From an uncultured Planctomycetaceae bacterium (GTDB lineage Bacteria; Planctomycetota; Planctomycetia; Pirellulales; Thermoguttaceae): a stretch of DNA of 64,000 bases. Below the pieces are notes generated by a model that was given only the letters and a program-made list of their open reading frames with translations, had not been told where the DNA came from and ran no database searches. The translations under genes and the position numbers were made by a program. The stretch covers positions 124,001 to 188,000 of the forward strand of contig CAMJTU010000002.1 in NCBI GenBank assembly GCA_946408825.1, in the 5' to 3' direction. Positions 50,445 through 59,319 of this stretch are shown one piece after another; the stretch's first letter is position 1; each line of letters begins with the position of its first letter.

Positions 50445-50591
50445 AGGATGAGTGTGGACGTTCGGTTAGGTTATGGTTGAGCTAGAACGTGACGATTGAC
50501 CGTTGTTCCGGCAAAAAACTTTCCTACGTCGCCCTTAACGAAGTCGTGTTCGATAATCGTGTTATTCAGCCGTTAATTATTGGAGCAGAGA

Positions 50592-51431
50592 ATGAACCGA
50601 AAGACGTTTTTTTGCGCGGGAATTGCGTTCGTTTTGATTTTGACGACTTCTTCGTCCGCTTGGGCGCAGGTCTTTCCGCGCGCCTCGAATTTCTTTTCGC
50701 GTTTTGGGAATCCCGAGCGTCGTGCCGAGCGTTGGAACGGACGGTTCAGCGCCGACGAGAATTTCGGCTTCGGAGATTTCGCCGCCGAGACTTATTCCTA
50801 TGTCGGGACGCAACGTTCCATTTTCAACGGTCAGGACCTTGCCGGATGGACGAACGTCAAAGGCGAGGCGCCGGGCGAGGGTTGGAAGGTCGAAGACGGA
50901 ACGATCTGCCGCGAGAAGAACGCCGGCGACCTTTATCTTGAGGGGAAATTCGAAAACTTCATCCTCGAGTTTGAGTTCAAAATTAGCGAGAAGGGCAACA
51001 GCGGCGTCAAGTACCGTTCATGGAACACCGACGGTTGGGGAATGGGATGCGAGTATCAGATTTACGACGATATCAACGACGCGAAGAACCCGCCTCGATA
51101 TCAGACGGGCGCGCTTTACGACGTGATCGTTCCCCGCGAAGGGGCGCCTAAAATCAAGATGGGCGAGTTCAACAAGGGCAAGATTATCGTTCTCGACAAC
51201 CATATCGAGCATTATCTTAACGACGAACTCGTCATGTCGGTCGACGTCGGCTCGCCCGAGTGGAACGAAGGCAAAGAGAAGAGCAAGTTCAAGGATACTC
51301 CCGAGTTCGGTACGACGGAGGTCGGTCGAATCTTTTTGCAGGATCACAACAGCAAGGTCTGGTTCAAGAATCTCTATATCACGGAGTTACAGCCTACGAA
51401 CGTCGGGACGTCCTTTGGACTTTGCGAATGA
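50592..51431 (+). CDS. DUF1080 (3-keto-disaccharide hydrolase-type) secreted protein
   Basis: A 279-residue exported protein with a signal peptide to about residue 24 (SSSAWAQ). The DUF1080 beta-sandwich domain (about 75-270) is clear: SIFNGQDLAGWTN, EDGTICREKNAGDLYLEGKF, NFILEFEFKIS, GNSGVKYRS, GCEYQIYDD, GALYDVI and the final IFLQDHNSKVWFKNLYI. The family is strongly expanded in planctomycetes; characterised members hydrolyse 3-keto-glycosides. A region of about 40 residues rich in Arg, Phe and Ser precedes the domain. The ATG at 50592 follows GGAG. It has its own strong promoter and a very strong terminator. Confidence 0.92.
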   Translation: MNRKTFFCAGIAFVLILTTSSSAWAQVFPRASNFFSRFGNPERRAERWNGRFSADENFGFGDFAAETYSYVGTQRSIFNGQDLAGWTNVKGEAPGEGWKVEDGTICREKNAGDLYLEGKFENFILEFEFKISEKGNSGVKYRSWNTDGWGMGCEYQIYDDINDAKNPPRYQTGALYDVIVPREGAPKIKMGEFNKGKIIVLDNHIEHYLNDELVMSVDVGSPEWNEGKEKSKFKDTPEFGTTEVGRIFLQDHNSKVWFKNLYITELQPTNVGTSFGLCE

Positions 51432-51463
51432 CTCCTACGTTTGTCGCTCTCGCAGACGCGTAA

Positions 51464-51495
51464 AAAAGAGACCGCGGCGCGCCGCGGTCTCTTTT
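51464..51495. terminator. strong bidirectional terminator
   Basis: A perfect 32-base palindrome (stem up to 14-16 base pairs) with AAAA on one side and TTTT on the other. It lies between the convergent DUF1080 and FliN-like genes. Confidence 0.92.
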
Positions 51496-51526
51496 AACGT
51501 TTCTTGGCATGAAGTTTCTCGATTCT

Positions 51527-51925
51527 CTAGGCGTTAATATCTCCAACAAGTTCCTCGACACGCACGGCAAGCTTTCCGTCGACAACGAGAAGGACTCCCG
51601 ACGCACGCATTTTATTTCCCGACCAGATCTGAACCCGTCCCTTTTCGGAATCGATCAAGGGCATGATATCGCCAATTTCCTTTCGTCGAAACTCGTCAAG
51701 AGTTAATCGCGTCGATCCAAGTCGGATTTCAAAGGGAACGAGCGATCCGCTCGCGTTCGTCTGCTTTTGAACAGAACCGCGACTTGCGCCGATAGACGAC
51801 GCGTCGTCTTCGAGCAGGCGTCGTAGTCGTTCGTCTGCTTGACGGCATATCTCGTCGATTTGCGATTCCACGGCTTGGAAATCGACCGCGAGACTTGGCG
51901 CTTGTCGACGTTCTTTGGGACTCAT
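51527..51925 (-). CDS. FliN-like SPOA domain protein
   Basis: A 132-residue protein from the ATG at 51925 (a longer frame starts at a TTG). The C-terminal 70 residues are a SPOA domain as in FliN, FliM and HrcQ: PFEIRLGSTRLTLDEFRRKEIGD, then MPLIDSEKGRVQIW and LLVVDGKLAVRVEEL. FliN forms the lower part of the flagellar C-ring; HrcQ/SctQ does the same in type III secretion. The N-terminal half is helical and Arg/Glu-rich. No other flagellar or type III genes are nearby, so its partner is unknown. No clear ribosome site is seen. A terminator separates it from the upstream hydrolase-like gene. Confidence 0.85.
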   Translation of the reverse strand: MSPKERRQAPSLAVDFQAVESQIDEICRQADERLRRLLEDDASSIGASRGSVQKQTNASGSLVPFEIRLGSTRLTLDEFRRKEIGDIMPLIDSEKGRVQIWSGNKMRASGVLLVVDGKLAVRVEELVGDINA

Positions 51926-51962
51926 GACAATAGGAAAATCGAAAACGGACGACGCCAATAAG

Positions 51963-51994
51963 AAAGGGCAGGCGCGTCGTCGGCGTCTGCCCTT
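51963..51994 (-). terminator. terminator between the hydrolase-like and FliN-like genes
   Basis: An 8-base stem AAGGGCAG / CTGCCCTT with a 15-base loop; on the minus strand it is followed by TTTCTTATT. Confidence 0.65.
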
Positions 51995-52011
51995 GTTCCG
52001 CGTTCAGTTCG

Positions 52012-52893
52012 TCAACTGAACATTTCGGAAACGGGCGTTTGCGGGTTGAGCGCCCGCTTCATGATCCAGCGGTTGACGTCGAGAAGGATTTTATCCATGC
52101 GCGCCTGAGAGGCTGCCGGATGACAGGAAACTTCGTCGTACTGACGGATGAAGACCGTCAGTCCTGCGGCGTGCATAAAGTTCAATTGGCTGCGTGTGAA
52201 ACTTGAAAAACCGTTACGAGGATTGGCTCCCGTCGTCATGAGGATCGGGAGACTACGCGCGGAGCGCCAGTTTCTCAGAAGCATATTGTCGGCGTCTGGA
52301 AACGCGCCGTCGATGGAGACGACGCCCGCAAATTCATGCGGGTTACGAAGCCCGACGCGAACAGCCATGGTCGCGCCCACTCCGCGTCCAATAAGAAACA
52401 CGCGTCGCGAGTTGACGTTAAACTTGATTTTCGCTTGTTCGATCGAATCAAAAACGAGATTCTCGGTCTCCAAAACGGCGTCTTCCGTATCTGGCCAGTC
52501 GTTGCAAGACTCTAACCAGTTCTTGACGTTAACGAGACGACCGCCAATGTGGTTACGTACGACGCGGCGCGTCGTACACGAGACGCCACGCGGAGCGACG
52601 GCGACGTAGTTGCGCGCGGAAATTTTCGGAACGACGTCGAAAAGTTCCGTTTCATATTTTCCAATGTCGTGAAGCCAGACGAGGAGCGGGTAGGGGTACC
52701 CAGGCTCGTAATGAATCGGGGAGGCGAGGATATGCGCAAACGAACGCCGACGCTCGCTACTGGACGGCGTGGAACGGTCTAACGTCGATTCAAATATTTC
52801 TGCGTTTGTTACGGAAGGCACGTCGGAATACGTCTTGGATTCTGACATCATTTCTACTGTCGAAACTACAGGATTGCGACTTGAAGGACGCAT
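52012..52893 (-). CDS. alpha/beta hydrolase-fold protein lacking the catalytic serine
   Basis: A 293-residue protein of the phospholipase/carboxylesterase-like alpha/beta hydrolase fold. Fold markers: PYPLLVWLHDIGKYE (oxyanion region), NYVAVAPRGVS, the nucleophile elbow at IGRGVGATMAVRVGLRNP, FAGVVSIDGAFP and LPILMTTGANPRNG. The elbow reads G169-R-G171-V-G173, so the GxSxG serine is replaced by Gly. A late histidine remains in VSCHPAAS. The protein is therefore probably not an ordinary serine hydrolase; it may be a binding protein. The first ~45 residues are Ser/Thr-rich and not part of the fold. The ATG at 52893 has only a weak ribosome site; 52851 is an alternative. Confidence 0.78.
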   Translation of the reverse strand: MRPSSRNPVVSTVEMMSESKTYSDVPSVTNAEIFESTLDRSTPSSSERRRSFAHILASPIHYEPGYPYPLLVWLHDIGKYETELFDVVPKISARNYVAVAPRGVSCTTRRVVRNHIGGRLVNVKNWLESCNDWPDTEDAVLETENLVFDSIEQAKIKFNVNSRRVFLIGRGVGATMAVRVGLRNPHEFAGVVSIDGAFPDADNMLLRNWRSARSLPILMTTGANPRNGFSSFTRSQLNFMHAAGLTVFIRQYDEVSCHPAASQARMDKILLDVNRWIMKRALNPQTPVSEMFS

Positions 52894-53683
52894 ACCCTTG
52901 GATTGATCCGAGTAATTGCGTTTGGCAAACGATAACGACGATTCAGCGCATGAACGGCTGACGTCGCCATTAGGTTAGTACGGGACTTCCTGACAACAAT
53001 TTTCAATTTCTTGAGAATTTTTAGTCAAAAAATCTGTCGATGGGCAAAGAGCCGTCGTTCAATCAGCACAACGTTCAAGACTGGCATAATTTCCCCAGAC
53101 TCAAAACCGACGACCCCATAATCCTACCCAAAGACCCGAAAGGTCGTCAAGATGTTTTTTGACATAATCGCAATTTCACAGCGATTTTTAAAAATAATCA
53201 AGATATTTAAGATAAAGGATGTAGATAAACTTTGACTTCTCTTTTTGCATTGAAGTTGGAACGAGAGGTTAGAAAAGTTTTATTGGTTATTTGGGTGAGA
53301 AACCGCGCTCTCCCGCCGAGGCGCTTTAGCTAACTGACGGATTTGTCGAATTTATAGGCTGTTAGGGTTGTATTTTTGTTCCCGATAAGAAGGCGTGCGT
53401 CAGGAATGTCGAATGTGTCAGAATCGCCATTTTAGTCTTTTTTGCCTGAAATGATAAAAATGGAGAAAACTTTAGGAGTTTTGCGGACGATACTACCAAG
53501 TAAGCGATTCAGGCGTCGTGCGCTCTGAGATATTAATTGGACGGCGACGCGAATCCGTGCGTAAGAAAAGGAGTTCTACGACGGATTCATAGGCGACGCA
53601 GGAAGCGTCGTCTTGAATGACAATTGGCGCGATTTTAGGACGGACGACGTCGCTGGGACGCGAATTTCAAGGAAGGAATACCA
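52894..53683. other. AT-richer intergenic region before the autotransporter gene
   Basis: A 790-base gap, visibly richer in A and T than the neighbouring genes. It contains a 40-codon ATG frame (53040-53162) without a ribosome site and a short GACC/GGTC hairpin followed by T6 near 53135-53160. No convincing -35/-10 pair for the autotransporter was found, although candidates exist. Possibly an untranslated leader plus remnant DNA. Confidence 0.4.
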
Positions 53684-56600
53684 ATGAGTTTTTCAAAGAA
53701 GCTGACGAAGAAGAGCAAGAAATGGCGAGGCGCGCTCATTTGTTTGACTCTTTTCGGAGTCGCGCCAACGGTCTTCGGCGCTGAAACGCGAGATGTTTCT
53801 AATTACGACGAATTAAGGAGCGCCATCTCGGAGTTCAACGCGAATACAGGCGAGGATTTCAAAATCTTTTTGAAAAACGATATTCCTCTGCAGGGTATTC
53901 TTCCTTCGATTACCGGAAACAGGGATCTCGTCGGCGTCGACAGCGGCTCTCTTGAAATTGTCGGCGACGGTCATGCACTCGACGGCAGGAACGCCTATCG
54001 CGGTCTTTTTGTCGACATGCTCGAAGCGGGCGGAACGGTTACCGTTTCCGACGTCGTGTTTGCCAACTGTCACGCGGCTGGCGGCGACGGCGGCGACGGA
54101 GCCGCGGGCGCCGGCGGCGGCATGGGCGCGGGCGCCGCGCTTTACGCGTATAGCGGCGACGTCGTGCTGAAGAACGTCACGGCGGCGAATAGTTCGGTTA
54201 AGGGCGGCGACGGCGGTTCCGTTATGCAAGACTCGGCGTCGTTTGCGGGCGGCGGCGGCGTCGGCGGAAACGGCGGAAACGGCGTCGTTTACGAAACTGG
54301 CGCGGCGGACGGCGGCGGGATCTTTACGGACGGCGCGAATTCGACGACTTCTCGAGTCGCGGGCGACGGCGGCGTAACGTCTGAGACGGAACCCAGCTCT
54401 TTCGGGCATTATGTCGATAAAACGACGCCAGTCGGCGGCGACTCTCTCTCTGGAGGGGGCGGCGGCGGTTCTATCGCGCTTGGCGGCGACGGCGGTTTCG
54501 GCGGCGGCGGCGGCGCGGGCGGAACGTTTGGCGGCGACGGCGGTTTCGGCGGCGGCGGAGCCGGCGGCGCGGACGAACTTAGCGCCGGTCTCGGCGGGTT
54601 CGGCGGCGGAAACGGCGGTTATGTGGAAACGGTGACAAGCGAGCAGTTTTCCGATACGCAGGGAGGCGGAACGGGAGGCGGCGGCGCGGCGCTGGGCGCG
54701 GCGATTTTTGTCGGCGAAGACGCGATCGTGACGGTTTCTGTCGACAAGGACGGCTCTAACGGAATATACGGCGGTTCGCTCACAGCGGGCGTCGGCGGAG
54801 GCGGAACGGCGCAAGACGGCGAAGCGATCGGAAAAGGACTTTTCCTTCTCAACGATCTGACGATCGAAGTCGCCGAAGGCGGCGAATACTACGTTTCCGA
54901 CAGCATCGGCGGTTATGCCGGTTCGGCGAACGCGGTCGCGGATAGCGACGGCAACTATGAGAATATGAGCGGCGTTACGAAGACAGGCGAAGGAACGCTT
55001 TATCTTAACGCTACGGACTCGTCCTATGCCGGCGACACGACGGTCAAGGGCGGCAAACTCGTCGCGACGCAGCAGGGCGCGATTAGCTCCCATTCCGCGC
55101 TTAACCTTGACGGCGGCTCCGTTGAACTCAGAGCGAATCAGTCAATCAAGGGACTCTCGGGAGGCGAGGACGGTCTGGTTGATCTTAAAGGCTCGACTCT
55201 TGCGATTACAGGCGACGACGATTCTAATTACGCCGGCGTCGTTACAGGCGACGGCCTTCTCCTAAAGCAGGGATCGGGAACGTTGACGCTTTCTGGCGAC
55301 AGCCGTCTCGTCGGTTCTGAGGGCGTGTTTAATACCGAAATTCAGAGCGGTACGATTCGCGTTGAAAACGACGGCGCGTTCGGAGGCGGAAAAGTCTTTT
55401 ATACGCGAACCGATCGGAACGACCAAACGTCGGCGATCGAGTTTGGCTCTAACGTCGATCTTGCGAACGACGTCGTCCTTTCCGGAAACTCCGTCCCGAT
55501 GATTCTGACTGGAACCTCCGCGACGCTGTCTGGGCAGGTTTCTACGAGAAATTCCAGCGCGTCGACAGTTGAACTCAGACTCGATTCCGGCTCGACGTTG
55601 ACGGTCGCCAACACGGGCGTCACGAAGGACTCCGAGGGCGTTGCGACGGTCGGGAAAACGAACAACGTTAACGCATATACTTTAGTAAGCGGCAACCTTG
55701 CGGCGAAAGTTAGTTCTTTCGCCGAGTCAAGCGGCGACGAAGACGCCCGCTATTGGTATAGCTCGATCGGCAACGCGACGATTACAAACAAGGGCGAATC
55801 CACGCTTTCTTTCTTCCTCGATACGGACGATCTCGACGAAGGTCTTAAATTTGCCAACAATCTTATCATCGAATCCGGCGGGCTTACGATCGGTCAGACG
55901 TTAGTCGACGGCGACGTTACGCAGGTCAATAAGATCCTGTATTCCGGCAATACCAGCGGCGACGGCGTCTGGGTCGTTGATATTGGCGACGGCGCGACGA
56001 TCTACACAACCGGTTCCCTTGGTCACGCCGAGACCTTGATTAGGTCCGGCACGTTGAACGTCGCCGAATCTGCCGACCCCAACGTCGATCTGGGGAAACT
56101 AAGCGCAGAAGGCGGAATTATTGAGGTCGGTACGAAAGACGTCGTCGTCAACAATGACGGAGATTCCGAGACTTTTGACGGCACGATCCGCGCCGACGGC
56201 GAGGGAACGACGTTCTACAAGTACGGAACGGGCGCATACACGCTCAATCTTACGAACGATTCCAACGTGAAGTCGATCCAGATCGTCGAGGGTACGCTTT
56301 CTCTAGGCGAAAACCACTATGACGGCGGTCTGTACCTGAACAATGATTTTGAAATGGAACTCTGGTCCGCAGGTCGTTTCCTCTTGTCGACGACCGACGG
56401 CGCGACTTTGAAACTGAACAATTTCGTCGCCGCGACTCCCGGTTCCGTCTTGGAGATCGGCGAAAAGGACGAACTCGTTCTTACCAGCCAGAACAGTTCG
56501 ACGACGATAGCCGCCAATCTTGCCGGTTCCGGCTGGCTCTTCCTCGAGAACGTGACGGACGAGGAAGGAAACGTCGATCCTTGGGTCCTTCGCGGCAATA

Positions 56601-58990
56601 ATTCCGATTGGTCTGGAAACGTCGCGCTCTTTGACAACAACGCGCGGTTGAAGCTTGCGTCCGCAAACGCCGGCTCCGCGAATTCCACGATCAATTTTGG
56701 CGCGCTTGGCGCTCTCGACGTCGCCGAATCGACGACGGTCGGAACGCTGAATTTCGACAACAACCTCGCGATTAACGTCGCGAGCGGCAAGACGCTTTCG
56801 CTCAATAATCTGTCGAGCGCCGTGATGTGGCTCGACGATTCCGTTCTGACGATCGACGGCGGCGGAACCGTCAAGCTCGGCGACGGCGCGGGGAAGGCTT
56901 ACTACGGCGAAACGCTCGTGACGAACGGCTCGACGCTGGCGCTCGTCGGCGACGCGACGGCGGGCACGGAATACGGCGCGGAACGTCGCGCGACGACGTT
57001 GACGAACGGCGGAACGCTCCTTATGGATTACACGGGACAAGGGCCCGACGGAACATGGACTTCGCTTTGGGGGTCCGATATCAACGTCGACGGCGACGGC
57101 GCTATCGTCGTCAAGGACGCGCTCAAACGTCAGACGAACGAGAACGGCGGCAGTTCTTTCTTCGCCGGAACGGTCAACATGGACGAAAAGATCTCGTTCC
57201 TCAACGAAGACCGAAACGAGCTGACTTTCAACGTCGACAACTCGTATGCGACCGTCCGGTTGCACAGCTTGATCGAAGGACGCGGCGACCTTGTTAAGAC
57301 TGGCGCCGGAACGCTGATTCTCGACGGAACGGGCGAATTTGGATCTGCGTCGGTCCAATCGGGGATTCTCCAGTTGGGAACGGGACCCGCCGCGACGAAC
57401 GATCAACTTGCGTTTGCCGACGTCACGATCAACGGCGGAACGCTCGCGGGCTGGACAGATTCGCTTGGATCCGTCAATCTCCAGTCTGGCGTCCTAAATA
57501 TGCTCAAAACGGGAACGGTTACGTTAAACGATTCCGAATCGGCGCTGACCATGGACGGCGGCACGGTTTACGTCAACGTTCTCGACGTGGATAATTACAC
57601 GAACTTCCAGACGGCGGACGAAAACGCGACGGTCGCGATCAACGGCGGCGCGTTCTACGTCGACACGTCTGCGAGCGAATCAGAACTTTCCAGCGGCTCG
57701 ACGTTTACGATCTTGTCGACGGGCGAAGGAAATCTGATCGCGGACAAGTCGAATATCCTGATCTACGACGATATTTCCGGCAAACGCTTTGTCGTCGATC
57801 CCGATTCGCTCGACGCCGGGAAATTGACCTTCCTTCTCAGCGATTCGCGTTTCAGCGACGCGGCGACTTCGCCGAACGAGAAGGCGGTCGGCGAATACCT
57901 CGACAGCTGGCTTGACTCTGGAGAGATCGACGCGGATACGAACGACGTGCTTAACGAACTTGAGACCGTCGTCGCGAGCGATCCTCACGCGCTGAATCAA
58001 CTCTCCGGCGAACTTCGGTTCTCCACGTTCAAAGCGCAGGTTCACGCTCACAACCTGATCCGTCAGACGCTGACGCAGAATATTCTTCCGGATTCGACGG
58101 CGGGAGTCTCTCTCTCCGCGATTCGCGGTCAGGCGTACGACGACGCGACCGACGGACTTACCGGCTGGGCGACCGCGTTTGGCGCCAGCGGCGAGGCCGA
58201 CGATCACCGTGGAACGTCGGGATACGACTTCAACCTCCTCGGCGGCATGGTCGGACTTGAGGTCGGAAGCACGGCGACGAATCAATTCGGTTTCTTCTTT
58301 GCCTACGACAACTTGCAGCTCGACGCGAAGTCCGCGCTCGGCAAGGTTAAGCTCAACGAAGAACAGTTCGGGACGTATCTGCGATTCTCCGACGCCTACG
58401 GGTATACGTTTGCGACGGGTACGATCGGAATTTCCGATTACGACCTCTCCAGAGCGATTCGTCTGCCCAACTACACGCCGCTGAAGTATAACGGATCGAC
58501 CGACGGTTGGTCTGGCGGAGCGTACATTGAGCGCGGCTTCACGTTTACGCTACCCGGCTCCGATCTTCAGCCTTACGGCGGTTTGCAGTACACGCACCTG
58601 CATGCGGATAAATTTTCCGAGGGCGGTTCCCTTCGTACTCTTGGAATTAAATCGTCCGACGCGGAATACAACAGCTTAGAGGGCGTCCTTGGCGTTCGAT
58701 GGCTCAAATCGACGCTCGTCGGAGCGAGACAATTCGACTTCAACGCGTACGGCAACTGGACGCACGAATTCCTCGATTCAGCGCCTGACGGCTATATCGC
58801 GCTTGCGGGCCGCCCCGACGGCACGATCCACGTCGTCGGCAACAGCGTGGGACGCGATTGGATCTACGCGGGTCTTGGCGGCAAGCTGCATGTGAACGAC
58901 GTCTTCAGCGTCTATGGCGGCGCCGACGTTCAGGTCAACAAGTACACGACTTACGTCAACGGTCACGCCGGCATGTCCTATACGTGGTGA
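53684..58990 (+). CDS. autotransporter (type Va-like) with Gly-rich and PATR-type passenger
   Basis: A 1768-residue surface protein. The signal peptide is long and basic (MSFSKKLTKKSKKWRGALIC, cleavage near VFGAE, residue 33). The passenger starts with a beta-helix-like region (RDLVGVDSGSLEIVGDG, LFVDMLEAGGTVTVSDV), then a Gly-rich segment (about 125-390, many GGDGG and GGGG runs; two near-identical stretches repeat with a 48-base period at 54482-54558). Autotransporter-associated strand repeats follow, for example KTGEGTLYLNATDSSYAGDTT and KTGAGTLILDGTGEFGSA. The last ~280 residues (from about 1490, GWATAFGASGEADDHRG) are an autotransporter beta-barrel ending in the aromatic YTW. A strong AAGGAAGGA site precedes the ATG. 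Probably an outer-membrane adhesin; monocistronic. Confidence 0.93.
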   Translation: MSFSKKLTKKSKKWRGALICLTLFGVAPTVFGAETRDVSNYDELRSAISEFNANTGEDFKIFLKNDIPLQGILPSITGNRDLVGVDSGSLEIVGDGHALDGRNAYRGLFVDMLEAGGTVTVSDVVFANCHAAGGDGGDGAAGAGGGMGAGAALYAYSGDVVLKNVTAANSSVKGGDGGSVMQDSASFAGGGGVGGNGGNGVVYETGAADGGGIFTDGANSTTSRVAGDGGVTSETEPSSFGHYVDKTTPVGGDSLSGGGGGGSIALGGDGGFGGGGGAGGTFGGDGGFGGGGAGGADELSAGLGGFGGGNGGYVETVTSEQFSDTQGGGTGGGGAALGAAIFVGEDAIVTVSVDKDGSNGIYGGSLTAGVGGGGTAQDGEAIGKGLFLLNDLTIEVAEGGEYYVSDSIGGYAGSANAVADSDGNYENMSGVTKTGEGTLYLNATDSSYAGDTTVKGGKLVATQQGAISSHSALNLDGGSVELRANQSIKGLSGGEDGLVDLKGSTLAITGDDDSNYAGVVTGDGLLLKQGSGTLTLSGDSRLVGSEGVFNTEIQSGTIRVENDGAFGGGKVFYTRTDRNDQTSAIEFGSNVDLANDVVLSGNSVPMILTGTSATLSGQVSTRNSSASTVELRLDSGSTLTVANTGVTKDSEGVATVGKTNNVNAYTLVSGNLAAKVSSFAESSGDEDARYWYSSIGNATITNKGESTLSFFLDTDDLDEGLKFANNLIIESGGLTIGQTLVDGDVTQVNKILYSGNTSGDGVWVVDIGDGATIYTTGSLGHAETLIRSGTLNVAESADPNVDLGKLSAEGGIIEVGTKDVVVNNDGDSETFDGTIRADGEGTTFYKYGTGAYTLNLTNDSNVKSIQIVEGTLSLGENHYDGGLYLNNDFEMELWSAGRFLLSTTDGATLKLNNFVAATPGSVLEIGEKDELVLTSQNSSTTIAANLAGSGWLFLENVTDEEGNVDPWVLRGNNSDWSGNVALFDNNARLKLASANAGSANSTINFGALGALDVAESTTVGTLNFDNNLAINVASGKTLSLNNLSSAVMWLDDSVLTIDGGGTVKLGDGAGKAYYGETLVTNGSTLALVGDATAGTEYGAERRATTLTNGGTLLMDYTGQGPDGTWTSLWGSDINVDGDGAIVVKDALKRQTNENGGSSFFAGTVNMDEKISFLNEDRNELTFNVDNSYATVRLHSLIEGRGDLVKTGAGTLILDGTGEFGSASVQSGILQLGTGPAATNDQLAFADVTINGGTLAGWTDSLGSVNLQSGVLNMLKTGTVTLNDSESALTMDGGTVYVNVLDVDNYTNFQTADENATVAINGGAFYVDTSASESELSSGSTFTILSTGEGNLIADKSNILIYDDISGKRFVVDPDSLDAGKLTFLLSDSRFSDAATSPNEKAVGEYLDSWLDSGEIDADTNDVLNELETVVASDPHALNQLSGELRFSTFKAQVHAHNLIRQTLTQNILPDSTAGVSLSAIRGQAYDDATDGLTGWATAFGASGEADDHRGTSGYDFNLLGGMVGLEVGSTATNQFGFFFAYDNLQLDAKSALGKVKLNEEQFGTYLRFSDAYGYTFATGTIGISDYDLSRAIRLPNYTPLKYNGSTDGWSGGAYIERGFTFTLPGSDLQPYGGLQYTHLHADKFSEGGSLRTLGIKSSDAEYNSLEGVLGVRWLKSTLVGARQFDFNAYGNWTHEFLDSAPDGYIALAGRPDGTIHVVGNSVGRDWIYAGLGGKLHVNDVFSVYGGADVQVNKYTTYVNGHAGMSYTW

Positions 58991-59040
58991 TCCTCGGCGC
59001 GGAGAAACGCGTCAGCTTAAAAGATTCAACGGCTAGTCGA

Positions 59041-59080
59041 CGAGCCAGAGTCCCCGCGGGGGAGTCTGGCTCGTTTCTTT
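59041..59080 (+). terminator. terminator after the autotransporter gene
   Basis: A stem of 9 pairs (CGAGCCAGA / TCTGGCTCG) extended by CCCC/GGGG after one mismatch, with a short loop, followed by TTTCTTTT. Confidence 0.85.
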
Positions 59081-59129
59081 TCGGGAGGCGTGGACGTCGT
59101 TCTTTTAGAAAAAATGAAAAATACCCCGT

Positions 59130-59157
59130 TGACGGTTTTTAAACGGACGTTAGAATG
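59130..59157 (+). promoter_or_regulatory. predicted promoter of the tRNA pair
   Basis: TTGACG (59130-59135), a 16-base spacer and TAGAAT (59152-59157), about 48 bases before tRNA-Ala. Confidence 0.65.
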
Positions 59158-59205
59158 AACGCGTTCTTGTTGAGGCTTGCGGGTTTCGCTCAAGGACGTT
59201 CCTTC

Positions 59206-59278
59206 GGGGAGTTAGCTCAGTTGGGAGAGCGCGACGTTCGCAATGTCGAGGTCGAGGGTTCGACTCCCTTACTCTCCA
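59206..59278 (+). tRNA. tRNA-Ala (anticodon CGC)
   Basis: A complete 73-base cloverleaf: acceptor GGGGAGT / ACTCTCC (one G-T pair), D arm GCTC / GAGC, anticodon stem CGACG / TGTCG with loop TTCGCAA and anticodon CGC (reads GCG, Ala), variable AGGTC, T arm GAGGG / CCCTT with TTCGACT, discriminator A. CCA is not encoded. GCG is heavily used for Ala in the genes here, fitting this isoacceptor. Confidence 0.95.
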
Positions 59279-59281
59279 CTG

Positions 59282-59312
59282 AATACCGGTTTTTGCGAAC
59301 CGGTATTTTTTT
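59282..59312 (+). terminator. terminator between the two tRNA genes
   Basis: Stem AATACCGGTT / AACCGGTATT with a short loop (TTTGCG) followed by T8. It suggests that the two tRNAs are at least partly separate transcripts. Confidence 0.85.
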
Positions 59313-59319
59313 TAATCCC

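Larger units (their letters stand above)
50129..50591. other. divergent intergenic region, SurA-like / DUF1080
   Basis: A 463-base gap holding the palindrome cluster next to the SurA-like gene and the DUF1080 promoter at 50417-50444. The stretch 50240-50320 is AT-rich. No small gene was recognised. Confidence 0.5.

Noticed and set aside
53040..53162. A 40-codon ATG frame (begins MGKEPSFNQHN) in the gap before the autotransporter
   Set aside because: No ribosome site or promoter and no recognised homologue; could be a remnant but is not supportable as a gene.
54482..54558. Repeated GC-rich units considered as a CRISPR or other repeat array
   Set aside because: They are in-frame Gly-rich coding repeats within the autotransporter; there are no regular repeat-spacer units anywhere in the window.
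53813..55093. A 426-codon minus-strand frame opposite the Gly-rich autotransporter passenger
   Set aside because: Repetitive Gly codons leave the reverse strand free of stops; product is low-complexity Ala/Arg with no ribosome site.
56303..57406. A 367-codon minus-strand frame opposite the autotransporter
   Set aside because: Shadow frame, Arg/Val-rich, no recognisable domain or start signal.
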